Shown here one piece after another: positions 1-10,984 of a stretch of DNA of 64,000 nt. A program made the position numbers and the translations under genes. This stretch comes from Trichobilharzia szidati (taxonomy: Eukaryota > Platyhelminthes > Trematoda > Strigeidida > Schistosomatidae), in assembly GCA_944472155.2 (NCBI GenBank), contig OX235275.1, forward strand, positions 31,288,231 through 31,352,230, written 5' to 3'. Position 1 is the stretch's first letter. Every line of letters starts with the position of its first letter. Under the pieces are notes generated by a model. It was given only the letters and a program-made list of their open reading frames with translations. It had not been told where the DNA came from and searched no databases.

Positions 1-56
1 GCTTCCATTACATCACTTAGGTAAACAATTAGTCATAATAGCAAAATTATTCATTC

Positions 57-775
57 AGACATCTATAAAACACAAAATAAGTGAGCAAAGAATATACTTT
101 CCGATAATTTCCTCTTCTGGTTCAATAATTATACATATGTTTATATACACAGAATATTCTAGATTAGTAGACAATAACAAAATTAGTGTTTTTTAAATAA
201 TGTCGATTTGTTAAGTAAGATCACAATCGAATAAAGATATAGTAGCAAACAGAATATCAACTAAAATTAGGAAAATTCCACAAAAATTCAGGATCATTCA
301 AACCTAGATGGCCAAGGTAATGATAATGTCTGAACTAACTTCTTTTAGATGCACAAATTAGGCTTCTTAATATGGAGACCAACAGCCTCAGCAATATTTA
401 GTTAACAAACTCTTAAGGCGAAAGTGAGATTTGTCGGTATGCGGTAAATGACCCTAAAAGCATGGTTAACATCAGTCTTGTGTTCTGTATCCACAAGATG
501 AGATAGAATAGCGCTGCGAATAAACTTTGTTTGTCCTTTACTTAACCACTTCGGGTGGTGTACGGAAATTCGACGAGAAACACACCTAATTGTACGGCGT
601 ATGTAACTGGCTCACTCTACAGGAGCAGTTAAATTGGTAGATACACATGGAAGAGGCGAAATCAGGTAGTTTCTATTTTACTCTCGGACGCAAAAGCGGA
701 GTGGTTTTGAAGATACAGCGTAATTCAGTAGCAGGGAATGTTCTTTTTACAGCATTTCTAAGGTGCTGTGACAAT
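57..775 (-). mobile_element. Penelope-like element relic, GIY-YIG end and 3' UTR
   Basis: Minus-strand 3' fragment of a PLE. Translation from about 770 down gives the family linker (residues LRNAVKRTF, ELRCIFKTTPL) and, across a stop and a frameshift, degraded GIY-YIG endonuclease remnants (SAILSHLVDTEHK, FRVIYRI, KPNLCI). It is nearly the same sequence as 13,148-13,850 and belongs to the same subfamily; similarity stops near 775. The 3' UTR reaches about position 57. Clearly non-functional: the reading frame is broken in several places and the RT part is missing. Confidence 0.8.
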
Positions 776-2082
776 ATATCAAGAATTGCAAACAGATTAA
801 TATCAACAGTAATAGTTATAATAATAATGACAGTAATAATAATAATGCTGAAGTGAGTTAAGATAATGCTACTGATAAAGGATAGCCACAAATGAATCAA
901 GAATAATAACAACAAGAGGCAGAATAAAGTGTTGTTAATATTAATAATAACAGACAATATGTAATACATATTACCATGCTAGATTCAGAGTGACGAATAT
1001 CTTCTTTTATACACTGGTTTTGTTGTAACAGGCGAAGCCAAGCGACTTCATAACGGAATGTTTATTTTCAGTATGGGAAATTATCTTTACCTGATATATG
1101 AAATCTATCAATAGCACAGATCTTCCATGCTGTTCTAATTCTGCCCCTCTTCATATTGTGTTTGTTTAACTTCTTGTCGTGCCTACCATGTCCCACCACA
1201 ATACTGTGGTTCACTGACAAGGCGAAGGTCACTGCGTGCTATTTGTCAATGAATGCACGAAAATGAATTACAATGAGTAAAGTAACTTTTCATTGGTTAA
1301 AGCAGTATAGTAAGCCATGTGATCACCACTATCGAACCCAAAGAAGCAGGGATCGATGAAAGCCTTAAGTGGTCAGTTGAAAATGATTTTCGTTACGCGC
1401 CAAGTGTTTACATCATACAGTTATGCATTAAATGAATTGACAAAAGCGTTGACAACTTGGATCGTGTTGCTCATACTGTTTGCATCAGATTTTTCAACAA
1501 AGATCATTTCAGAGTTATGGATGTTTGCCTCACATTGATCACCTCATCTGTGCCACCTGTACTCGAAGTGATGATGGCTAAATGAGTGAAAAATGAGGCT
1601 TGCTTCTGATTTCTTCTGCTGACGGTGATTGCTTCATGTTGCTTGTTAGATATTTTGATCACCTTCGTCTACTCTGTGTTCAAATAAAGTCTAATCCTGG
1701 CTACATTTTCCTCATTAGACTTGATAAGATAATTGTTCGCTGAAAAAATTATTTTTGTCGATCTTCTATGTCGTTTAGAACACAGGATCTGACTAATGAA
1801 GTGGTCTATCCACAAGGAGTACAGTTGAACTGGACAGTATCCAAAGGATCATATATTCTCCATATAACTCCAGAATAAACATTTCCCCAAACGAATTTGA
1901 AAATTCTGCCTCTTAAGGTGATGTTTATAAATCTTTATTATTCAACAGTGATTCTCGAAGACTAATCAAAATTCATCGATTCAAACGGGGTAAACAGATG
2001 CACACTTTTATCGACAGTCGCGTTCATTGGCTCCATATTGAACATCAAGTTATCGTCCAGAAGGAATTAGCGACAAGAAACT
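776..2082. other. AT-rich sequence without a recognisable gene
   Basis: Contains short (ATA)n-rich stretches near 810-960. I see no coding signature, tRNA-like box or known element end. Short open frames here are low-complexity and have no recognisable homology. Confidence 0.4.
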
Positions 2083-2360
2083 TTGCGGTGGAGCAAAAAA
2101 TCAGGTGAGAGCCAAATGCTCAAGAAATATGTAGGGGAAAATAGAGATGGATTGGTTAGGTGCAAGTTGAGGTGGCTATTGAATTACATAGCTTGCAATG
2201 CAGGCCATCGCTTGAGTGGAATCCGGATGGGAAGTCACGAGCGGGTGGTCACTGACAGGGGTGACATGGATGAGATGGTATATTGGGGAGGAAGAGATGA
2301 AAGATCATGATCAGTAGTGGACCTAGGTGAAGAGGATACAAGCAAATAGAAAAATGTGGA
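2083..2360 (+). mobile_element. RTE-clade LINE 3' relic
   Basis: The plus strand retains the decayed C-terminal pattern of RTE/SR2-type pol proteins: a GIRMGSHER-like remnant of the W-N-P-x-G-K-R block, then D-M-D-E-M, and a terminal KNVEMCC block matching K-W-R-C-V-V. The same tail appears at 58,560-58,870. Stops and frameshifts interrupt it. Family placement rests on residue order only. Confidence 0.5.
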
Positions 2361-2849
2361 GATGTGTTGTTGAACCTCGGAACCCAAGCAAGGACTGGTG
2401 TTGAAACCGTCTCAAACCAAGCATATTTTAAAGATAGGTCGTCAAGTTTACCTTAAAACTACATCATAACTCGGGCAAAAAATATAGGGAGTCTCACAAT
2501 CGAATGTTTTCAAAGCCCTAGTTATTGAAGGCTTGACAGCTGTTTCATGGTTTTAAAAATTATTTCTAATTACTACTCTGTACTTACTTCGTTAGTCCAA
2601 TTTTGAAACTAAAGATTTGTTGAATAGTGAGTGACATTTTGACTGTCTTCTCATTTATGACCTCGTATCTGTACTGTTGATCCTTGGATCAAGATTAAAG
2701 TCATAACCCATAGAGAGTTGATTACTCACAAGTTTGATCAGGCATCAGAATCAGCTAGAGAGCCATTTAGAATAGTCATGGAGTAATGGACAGCTGCCGC
2801 ATACTAATTCATCGCTCTCCAACAGTACACAACCCTCAACTACTCCATC

Positions 2850-3230
2850 GGGGATCGCATCCAACACCTCTTCTGATTGTATAGGAAGCACGATGATCAT
2901 TTTGCCACTGAGACAACCCGTATGGAAGCACTAACTGACTGACTTCACATTTGTCTTCGATAACCGCATCTTGTTGCCTATACTGACTGGGAGAGAGGAG
3001 AAGATTTCCAAACTGTTTTCAGGTTGATGAAGGCGTATCTTGCTTGCATTTCCGATTCTGGTTGTCTGATGTTGAAATCTTCATATGTTCCATCCACCTG
3101 TGGTTGAAACCATGCTTCCTAGCCAGATAAGTAAAGGAAGTAACCTCTGTCAATTCCCACCAGTTGATGGTGACTGATGCAGATTGTTATTGCTGTCGGT
3201 TGGTTATTTTCATCACCCCCGTTAGTCTTC
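2850..3230 (-). mobile_element. RTE-clade LINE RT relic
   Basis: On the minus strand a frame reads VTINWWELTEVTSFTYLA, close to the RTE signature E-V-x-x-F-T-Y-L-G-S, followed by a decayed version of the region that usually contains R-I-x-K-A-R-x-A-F and the K-S-V-L-L-Y-G block. Several stops. Only this short piece of the RT C-terminus survives. Confidence 0.5.
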
Positions 3231-3414
3231 TCTAGTTTCACATGGATGGAGTCCTGCTGGCCTCTCCTGCCAGCCTGGCTCTACTTTCTTCCCGACTGGA
3301 CTTCAGTGACATGACCGCATCCAAGATTTCCACTTCCGCTGGAGGATTAGTGTCCACTGGCTGTTCTATGCCAACTATTGCCGGTGAAATTAAATGCAAT
3401 ATTGTACCAAATGC

Positions 3415-3500
3415 TGAAACATCCACACTCTGTATCTTTTGTACTTTTATGGAATAAATCAAATTACTGTTATTATTATTTTTGTTATTATTATTGTATT
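3415..3500 (+). mobile_element. CR1-like LINE 3' terminus with (ATT)n tail
   Basis: The motif TGGAATAAATCAAATTA followed by ATT repeats matches the terminus of the other CR1-like copies in this window (for example 63,240-63,275). The upstream block 3,240-3,410 is unusually GC-rich for the window and open in both strands, but I cannot assign it. Confidence 0.45.
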
Positions 3501-3794
3501 CACAAAGTAATGCTAAAAATGCCAAAACAGGACGTGGTATGATGTTTACTTAGTGAAATCTGTAAACACTTATTTACAGGTTCATTAGCGTTGCAACTGA
3601 TTAAGTGCGTAGTACACATATGGATTCCCAAAAATGTTTTTAAACGTTTCTAACCTTGACCTGCTTTAAAGAAATACCTAAAGGCTAAACTGTTTGTGCG
3701 TAGGTGCATCTATACATATTTCCATATATATATAATAACATGTTCATCATAAGAAGTGGATTGAACGGCATCACACATCATACCATTACAAACC

Positions 3795-6700
3795 ATGGTG
3801 TCTAAGCAAGTAGCGAGGATTGTCGTTGCTTCAATTTATCGACTGTTAGTTCTTGGAGTGTTCATGACATTCACTATCGTCGGCTATTGCTACCTGTATC
3901 CAGATGAACCGTTCCGTATTCAAAATCTCTTGGTACTTTTTAAGTATATCACATTTATCACTCTGGTAAGAGTTTCTCATCGTTTTCCATCATTCCGCTA
4001 TTGCTTCTTCTTTCTAGACACTGGTACAGGTGTATTTCTCTGTGGCCACAATACTACAGGCATGCAAATCGGTTACAGTCCATTCTTACTTCTTTACACT
4101 GGCGTTCACATATAGTTGGGTAAGTTATTTCATGTAATACTTCTTTTGTTTACGTTTTGTTTCTTCAATGGTTTTATATGTGCTAACAGATTGATGTGGT
4201 CCACATAGCTATTAAAAATAATATTCCGGCACTAGTCAAAGTATGTTTCAGCCTAGTTTGTGACTCTTCAATAGCACATTACACCCTCATCACCTTATGG
4301 CAAATCCAACCCAACATCCATAGGTTGTGTGACAAGCAGTGTGTGCTGACCATTCAGTCATTGGAATGGGAGTGAATAATAGCTGAATAGTTGAATTCTA
4401 ACTTCTGTCAATTTGTATGGTTTTCTTGTTGTTCTATTAATGCTGAGGGATCGCTTCGCGTACATTTCATCCTCCCTTCTATGTGAGACATTATTGTATC
4501 ACTTAGTCATGAGCTTTTCTTCTTGATTGCCTCCTTCACACTCACACTTTTCCATTCTACTTAAGAATGACTTTGTTACACTGTGAAAGTCACTAAAACC
4601 CATCAGTAGGCTGAGTAGGATTTCACGAAGCCAACTGATTATTGATACTGCTGTGAAGACAGAGAGGTAAAGAGCGGGAGAGAGAGGAAGAAAGAGACAT
4701 TTACTCTCAGAAGAGAAATTGACGAATGTCATCCTGTGAGACTCCCGGAAACCTCTCTGTATGCTTAGCCAACTCTTACTTTGCATTTCATCATCAGATA
4801 GGACTAGAGGTAATTTTAAAAGACGTTATGCTTAGATGAATGAGTATTAAAACTTTATGATGTCGTCATGGTTGGGCAGCCATTTTATGCGGTATGAAAC
4901 TGTCGTAACTTACTGGGAGACACTAGGCAGACGTCCCTCTTGATTATTTTATAATATACTGTTGTCACTACCAATACAAAGTTCATATTCCCACTGTTTA
5001 ATGACATTCTTAGTTTAATAATTCCCATTGTAACATTGTAAAGACAACTATTCAGAGAAGAGACTCTTCCCAACGAATTTATTACCAGGCAGTACAGTCA
5101 TATACACGCATATATCAATAAAATAAATAATTGTCTATCCCTCTACGGTCAAGGCAGAAGTAGGGAATAAAAATGCTTCTTTTCTACACAAAGCTCTCGC
5201 TGGCTGAAATTAATGAATGGCAAGGCCTCTGCTGTCTGTAGAAGTTTATAACGAAGAAAATGCAGCAAGTTAGCATGAATTCGATAGATGATCTTAAAAT
5301 CATGTTCAGAGATGGTAGAATGACAAGAAAGTCGATGATGTGTTCTCGAGTAGAGAGAGAAGTGATTGTGTTCTCGAAGCCTTGTCCCTCTTGTCATTAT
5401 AAATGTTGGTTTATATATGAATTTCACACCGTGTTACACAACGTTTTACATTGGCCTACTAATCGTATAATTACACCTATCCTCCCAACACCCATACATC
5501 TCATCAATTATTCTACATATGACATTTATTGTTGTGCCAGTCGACACTGGATATTTAACTATGATTAGAATCACAAATATTTTGATTGAATTTCATACTA
5601 CTAATGTATTATTATTATTATTATTGTATCTATTCACACCTCAGTTTAAACTTTCTCATGGGATGTAATTTCTGAATATAAAAAGCCTCATGTATGCATA
5701 CGACTGTACTGCTTGATAATAAATTCGTTGGGAAGAGTCTCTTCGCTGAATATTGACATTATTATCAATGTTAATCTCCTGTTAGGCATTTTCCTCTCGT
5801 ATTACACAAGCGTAACGAGGAAACAAACTGGAATTTCAAACACTTTAATGCTGAAAATTCTACGCTTCATCCAGACTTCCTGTTTGGAATAAAGCAGTTA
5901 TCATTATTGGAATAAGAGACTCCGGGTTTTTGGAAATTTCACTAGTGATAATGAAGTCACCAGCCTCCCAAATATACACACACACGCAGACACTGACACA
6001 CTCAACCTCACCTCACTTTTCCCGGTGTATTCTATCCACAACGCGAGGTTTATTAGTGCATCAGCAAGGAATTGAATCAAAACCATGTAAGTCATGGTAC
6101 TCTACACAGAATGAATTTTTGTCATGAGTTTGCTTGTCGTAAAATTCCTTTTTTGCATCACTTGTGTTCATGACATTCTTCTCCCTTCCTACTTGTCTCT
6201 TCAATAAAATAGACAATAGCTTTGATATACCTCATTGTGTATTTGGTTGATCCAACTGTGGCGACTGAAAATCCTGAATTGAAGGCTATGCCTTTATGGT
6301 TCAACCATGCAACTGTAAGTTGATTGGGTTTTATTGTTATTATTATTATCATTGTTTTATTATGATATTGAAGAAACAGGATCCATCTCGTGTGCATCTC
6401 CTGTTGATTGACTCTTGTATTGGTGTGAAATGTTTACACTCACTTGCCATATCACCTCCTAGCTAGTAGAGCTGTCTTCAGGATTTCACATTGATCGTAT
6501 TTGTTTATTAAAGGCTAACAGCGGGATTCACAATTCGCATTCAGTCCTACTCAGGACTCAAGAAATCTACCTGACATGGTCCAATTGACCTGCTAGATGA
6601 AAGTTCGGCGTTTGAAGCGACTGGTACCAACTTTGAATAGAGCCTACAATGCCTAAAGATAGCTTGACACATTAGAAGGACTAGACTCCTCTGCTAGTCA

Positions 6701-9700
6701 TCATCGACGATGCACAATACAGAAATGAGTTGAGAGAAGTTGTTCCTTGTGACAATAATTTTCTAATCATATCTGTTCTCTCGCTAATTAATCCATTTTT
6801 AACTACAGTGAATGGTCTTAAAATGTCGTAATTAACAGACTTCATATTCACTGTGTGTAATTTTTAGCTTGATTGTTAGTACCTTAAAGTGGAATCAACG
6901 ATGCGAATTTCGTCCTACTTCGGACTCATTATCTAGTTGCGCTGTGCAATCAATCCTTAGTGAGTAATACTGTTCACACTGATCCTCGAATCCAGTGGTC
7001 TTCGTTTCAGAAGGGAAAGTATCAATTATCCACTACGCCAGTGAGGCCACGAAAGCCACTTCTTGTGCAGCCCTATTGTTATCTGCTTTGAGTTAATATT
7101 TATTCCCACTGATTGATTGCATGGTACAGAAGTGTTTCTTCTCTGTCTCCATTTTGACTCAAAGTGCAAAAGATGTAATATCTCAAGTTGGACATGTGGT
7201 TACTGTAAGTGTAGAACTTGGACATTGTGGTAGAATGAGATTCCATGCTAGATGAGTCAATTTTAAATACAACACAGTGGAGTAACAGTATTATCAACTG
7301 GATATGAGTGGGTGACAATAGAGACCATCCATGCACCCACCCACTCACTCACTCACACACACTGACAAACATAACAAACTCATCTTCAAAACATCAGCCG
7401 TTTGTTGATTCATATCACCTAACACTGGAATAATGCAAAGGTCTAGTGGTAAGCATATGAATTTACAGACCGTTAGATTCTCGAAATTATTCCTTGTTGT
7501 AGATATGTTTTCATGTAGAAACCTTGCTTTATCGACAAAATCATCTGCAGAAGCTGTACCGACGTATTTATATTCACATAATTGTTACAATTATCCAGAA
7601 GTGGTTTCTAAGATGATAGGGTGAAATTACGTAACAGTCGATGACGAAACGCATGAATAGGTTCAAATTCAATACGGCGAAATGAGTTATTCAGTGAGAA
7701 GCAAAGTAGTTGAGTGTCCATTTGACATGTGTAAAGACAGTGAAATATTGCACAAAACGAATATGCAGAAGTGATCATAGTGAATTAATTGCTAGAAGCT
7801 AGAGTGAATGGTTAGGAAAGTGTTCATGTTCTTGGTAGAATACGACAGTGAACAAATCTTTCCTGCACACAGATTTCTGGGTTATATTGATGTGATACTG
7901 CCAACGTCTCCTTCATACACAACTCCTGAATTTTAACACCCCTTGATTAATGCAGTTCTCACCTTGTTGACAACTATCAAAAGACGACTGTGGTGGAGCC
8001 AGTAATTGTCTTCCGATTTCTTCTTGGTAACTGTATGTCGAATAATGTTCAGGTAAATGCTTGAAAATTGTACGCTTTGTGTGGAAAGCACAAGTAACGC
8101 TTTCGGAGCTAGTGAATTTATAGGCATATTTTGAAGTAGCACAAACTGGTAGTTCGTCCTTCACACATTCACCGACTGTGGAGATCGATACGCATGTCAG
8201 ATGGTAAGGAAGCTTTTTTAAGAGATCCTGATAAGTGGGATCATCTTTGCCAAACTCGACATTCGTAATCACTGAATTCTTGGAAACCATAACGATGCTT
8301 TCAGGATTCTGATTTAATTTTGGCGTGTTACTCAATGAATGTTGTAGAATGTTCATCTTCAATGTCAACATGTCTTATTCTTGGCAGTGTATGCAACCTC
8401 TGGAGAGATGTGATTTTATCAGTAAAAACGGAAGTTTCTTCACTGAACTGTCTTTTATTTTCAACGTGACTCAATGGATATGTTTGCTCTTTCGAAAATA
8501 TTTTTTTCATTTACGGAATGTAAATTACTATTGCAACTCTATATTGCCATGGTATTTTTTAAATGTAGCACTTCTTTGGACCAGTGGCAGTACTTGTCGA
8601 TGCATTCGTCTGGAGACCGAAATCAGTCAAACTGTTAATATCCTTCATCGTTTGTTATATTCTGATGGCAGGTTACAATATCTAGTAAGTGTACGGCTGA
8701 AGCGATTTACGAATTTCTCGATCATTTTAACCATATTTTATGATTATTATTATTTGTGTAAAACGTGGACACTCTGATCGTATGCGATTAGTTCTCAATT
8801 CGATTCTTCATTCAATGCATGATATTGTAGGTGAGGATGTACTCTCCACTGGATGATAGTTTTCCGAACACGATTCACTATTCACAATTATGTGTTTAAT
8901 TTTAAATTACACAGCTACGAAACTCGATATTTACATTTTCATCAGTTTGTTTGTGGTGTGACTTGACTGCTCTCAAGACCTTAATCAAAGATTGACATAA
9001 ATTAGAAAACCACTGAGAACAAACCAGAGACTACTGGACAGCCACTTGTTTCACCAGCCTAGTCATGTGAGACTCATCGATTAGAAGGCAGTACCTGCCG
9101 AGTACAAAGGATGCTCGCAGACCATTCAGATACTGGGACTTGATCCAACGTCACATGAATTTTGCCTTCTATCAGTTCAGTGCATTAGTGCGACCACCAG
9201 CCATCGATGTCCTCACTGTTGAATACTTGTCCTCGCTCCTGACAGGATGGATGACACTGGTGGTCAAAATTTTTCACTAAACGTTCAGGCAATTTCATCC
9301 TGCGGCCAATCGAGAAATTCTGCCTCAACAAATATGCGTAAAAAAAGAAGAGGAAATGGATGAGATAGAGGCTGGGGAAGTTGTTTGGTGGCTTCTTCCG
9401 AGTGAAAAACGACTGATTGAAACAGAGAACGTCAAGATGATGACCATTCATCTGTGGGTACAGGAGCCAATGATCCACAAAATATAACTCCGTTCAATTC
9501 ACAAAACAGTTTCCCACTGATCCGTGGTTTCCACTATCAGCCTATCTATCTTGACAATGAAGTCTCTGTGTGATTATTGTCGCTGTGCCCATATCGTTTT
9601 CATTTTCTGCGAGATTTCAATTCTCTCATCTATCCACCTGTTCAATGTTTCTTTCTTTCTTTCTTTGTTCGTATAGCATGGAAGTTTCAATTTCAGCATT

Positions 9701-9872
9701 CCACTTCAGTCCATATCCAAAACTTGACAAAATACCAACTGGTTATCGATTCTTAGTTTATGCAATTAGTTGGGCATTGGTCACTGTATTCACTCTGTGC
9801 AATTATTGCCTACTTCGTCTGATCAATCGACGTGGCGGTGATGCTGAACAACCCATCAAGGATGAAAAATAA
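3795..9872 (+). CDS. FAR-17a/AIG1-like membrane hydrolase, copy A (5 exons)
   Basis: Spliced gene of 228 codons. Exons: 3795-3965, 4018-4119, 6213-6314, 8569-8684, 9677-9872. Introns 1-3 are phase 0 and intron 4 is phase 2; all have GT donors (GTAAG) and AG acceptors. The protein has six hydrophobic segments (about residues 8-34, 44-72, 80-103, 118-140, 144-165, 185-213), as in human AIG1. Family landmarks line up: KYITF with Thr53 matches the AIG1 KFLTF block (nucleophilic Thr43), and WFNHATHFFGP with His126 matches WLNHGMHTTVLP (His134). AIG1 and ADTRP hydrolyse fatty-acid esters of hydroxy fatty acids; that this copy does so is inference. The loop between segments 2 and 3 is about 18 residues shorter than in AIG1. 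The ATG is the first in the exon and gives the full first helix. A candidate AATAAA lies at 9915-9920. Convergent with copy B; all five exons are intact. Confidence 0.85.
4225..4280 (-). ncRNA. Hammerhead-like relic in intron 2 of copy A
   Basis: The minus strand reads TTGAAGA, a stem-II-like hairpin around CAAACTA, then TGAAAC, the order of a hammerhead core (CUGANGA, stem II, GAAA). The first core base is T instead of C and stem II is mispaired, so it should be inactive. The same block is present in copy B at 40,230-40,275. Confidence 0.4.
5050..5755 (-). mobile_element. PLE fragment with inverted ends, intron 2 of copy A
   Basis: The minus-strand frame at 5149-5427 carries a PLE endonuclease tail (DFKIIYRIHANLLHFLRYKL, then LCVEKKHF), the usual end of the GIY-YIG domain. 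The flanks 5,056-5,115 and 5,690-5,752 are inverted copies of each other, sharing GAGACTCTTCCCAACG on one side and its complement on the other. The counterpart in copy B is 38,825-39,842, so insertion preceded the duplication. Confidence 0.7.
6890..7060 (-). mobile_element. SINE-like repeat with decayed hammerhead, intron 3 of copy A
   Basis: The minus strand starts with a tRNA-like part (GGCGTAGTGGATAA resembling box A, GGATTCGAGGATC resembling box B), then a hammerhead layout: ATAATGA, stem II GTCC/GGAC, GAAAT. Two core positions are changed (C3 to A, G5 to A), so cleavage is not expected. The architecture is that of schistosome Sm-alpha-type repeats. The mirror copy is at 37,325-37,500. 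Confidence 0.6.
7913..8371 (-). pseudogene. Ancient PLE endonuclease remnant, intron 3 of copy A
   Basis: Open minus-strand frame of 152 codons. Its middle part (KDELPVCATSKYAYKFTS, later TKRTIFKHLPEHYSTY) aligns by order with intact PLE sequence from 10,985-11,695 (KDKLPLFASSMCIYQFTCSC, later RSLSKRVNEHLPSWF). The Cys pair and the GIY/YIG core are gone. The copy at 36,064-36,459 keeps the same frame, so the relic predates the duplication. An exapted coding role cannot be excluded, but the position in an intron on the opposite strand argues for a fossil. Confidence 0.55.
8990..9150 (-). mobile_element. SINE-like repeat with decayed hammerhead, intron 4 of copy A
   Basis: The minus strand has a GGTACTG...box-B-like region, then TCGATGA, a long stem-II-like hairpin, GTGAAAC and GGCTGTCCAG, the order seen in the other hammerhead SINEs here. 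Core bases C3 and U4 are altered. Its mirror copy is 35,380-35,545. Confidence 0.5.
9652..9676 (+). promoter_or_regulatory. (TTTC)n polypyrimidine tract at exon 5 acceptor, copy A
   Basis: A TTTC microsatellite forms the polypyrimidine tract directly before the acceptor TATAG at 9672-9676. The same repeat sits at the equivalent acceptor of copy B (about 34,813-34,850). Confidence 0.6.
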
Positions 9873-9914
9873 AAACACTTTACACTAATTTATATCTGTA
9901 GTTCCTATGTAATC

Positions 9915-9920
9915 AATAAA
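9915..9920 (+). terminator. Candidate poly(A) signal of copy A
   Basis: AATAAA, 43 bases after the stop codon. The equivalent position in copy B reads ATCATTAAAA, so the signal is lost there. Confidence 0.6.
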
Positions 9921-10430
9921 AAAGCTTCAAAACTTGAGAATGTGATTGAATTCTTTCAAAGTTCAGAGTTAGCAGTGTGTAATGTTGTTTTTTTCTGGTT
10001 CGGGTGTGGGGAGTTAGCGTTATTCTACTTTGATTCTCGCCTACTGAAAGTGTCTTAATTGCAGTAAGTACAGTGCTAGTCTTACAGATTACGCGATTGA
10101 ATATCCAGCCCCTGCGCCAAAGTAAATTTGTTGCATGTACATAGCATATTCACAGTATTGATGAGAGAGTCTGTAGGTGGGCTTTTTCAACGCATAAATC
10201 GGTGCTAAAGGCATTTTAGTGTACACAAAGAGTTTAGAAGTCATGATTGTGGCGGACATAATGTTACAATTACATCATCGAAGAGAAATAAGAAGTTTTA
10301 CGATAGTGTTTACCGAAAACTTAGACATTTAAACTGACATTTGTGTACTAGGAAGAATTAATGATGAATGAAATGGTTAACTGAGAGTGCAGGATATCTG
10401 GATGGTTAGACACGAACAAGTTGAAAAATT

Positions 10431-10740
10431 ATGAGAATAATTACAATAACATGTGCGATAAGGATGACTTGTAAGATAAGCATACACAAAATCCATACAC
10501 AGAATACTCAGTTATGTCCAAGGTCCAGTATATTCAAACATCAAAATAAACTGTATAAGGAAAGAAATGCAGTGGCCATGGGATCACCAATATTCCCAAC
10601 AGTAGCAGACATGTTTGTCATTGTTTGTGAACGTTAGGCACTTGGAGTATTTAATCCTACGTCTAGGTTCTGGTGGAGGGAGATGCGTGCATGACATATT
10701 CAGTGAGTAGAATTCAGAGTAGGTCAGGTTGGCAACAGTG
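10431..10740 (+). mobile_element. Old plus-strand PLE, RT remnant
   Basis: The plus-strand frame contains NAVAMGSPIFPTVADMF, the PLE RT block (consensus G-I-A-M-G-S-P-L-x-P-x-x-A-D-x-F), then GVFNPTSRFWWREM. It is the 5' part of an old element whose next piece is at 12,780-13,150; a younger PLE on the opposite strand sits between them. The mirrored version at 25,030-25,145 shares GVFNPTSRFW. Confidence 0.65.
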
Positions 10741-10935
10741 TTAATGAGTGGTGGTTAAAATTAAATAAGAGTGGGGTTAGAGAATAATACACTTGAAAAT
10801 AAGTAAGTTAATCGGATGACGTAACATAGTTGACTAGAAATTGAACGTGGGTCAAGTTAGCAACATTGTTAATGAGGGTAGAGATTACAAAACGGTGGGG
10901 TAGAGAATAATATAAATGAAGATGTGAAATAATAT
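10715..10935. repeat. Tandem direct repeat in PLE 3' region
   Basis: Two imperfect direct copies of about 90 bp, spaced about 130 bp apart (10,720-10,810 and 10,848-10,935). They share CAACA-TGTTAATGAG and AGAGAATAATA. They lie just beyond the stop of the minus-strand PLE and are probably its 3' UTR. Confidence 0.5.
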
Positions 10936-10984
10936 AATGCAAAAGACAAAATAATACAATTAGTAAGACTGAAATTAAGAAAGA

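Larger units (their letters stand above)
3660..10410. repeat. Left outer arm of large inverted duplication
   Basis: Collinear and inverted relative to 34,085-40,860. The matching order is AIG1-like exon 1, exon 2, PLE relic in intron 2, exon 3, hammerhead SINE relics in intron 3, exon 4, another SINE relic in intron 4, exon 5, and about 500 bp of 3' flank. Much of the non-exonic sequence that I compared is about 95-98% identical. The outermost part (upstream region, exon 1, intron 1) and the sequence just before exon 4 are clearly more diverged. Small indels account for the arm-length differences. Confidence 0.9.

Noticed and set aside
3238..3525. GC-rich segment open on both strands, candidate host exon
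   Set aside because: No splice pattern or recognised domain, and it runs directly into a CR1-type 3' terminus, so it is more likely repeat-derived.
6158..6397. 79-codon minus-strand frame, also open in the other arm
   Set aside because: Shadow of AIG1-like exon 3 on the opposite strand; conserved because the exon is.
7100..7348. 82-codon frame present in both arms
   Set aside because: Low-complexity ends ((TGAG)n) and no family; similarity is explained by recent arm duplication.
8325..8777. A 150-codon plus-strand open frame covering exon 4 of copy A
   Set aside because: It reads exon 4 in the wrong frame (giving SGSTCRCIRLETE). The spliced frame HFFGPVAVLVDAFVW fits the AIG1 family and its splice sites.
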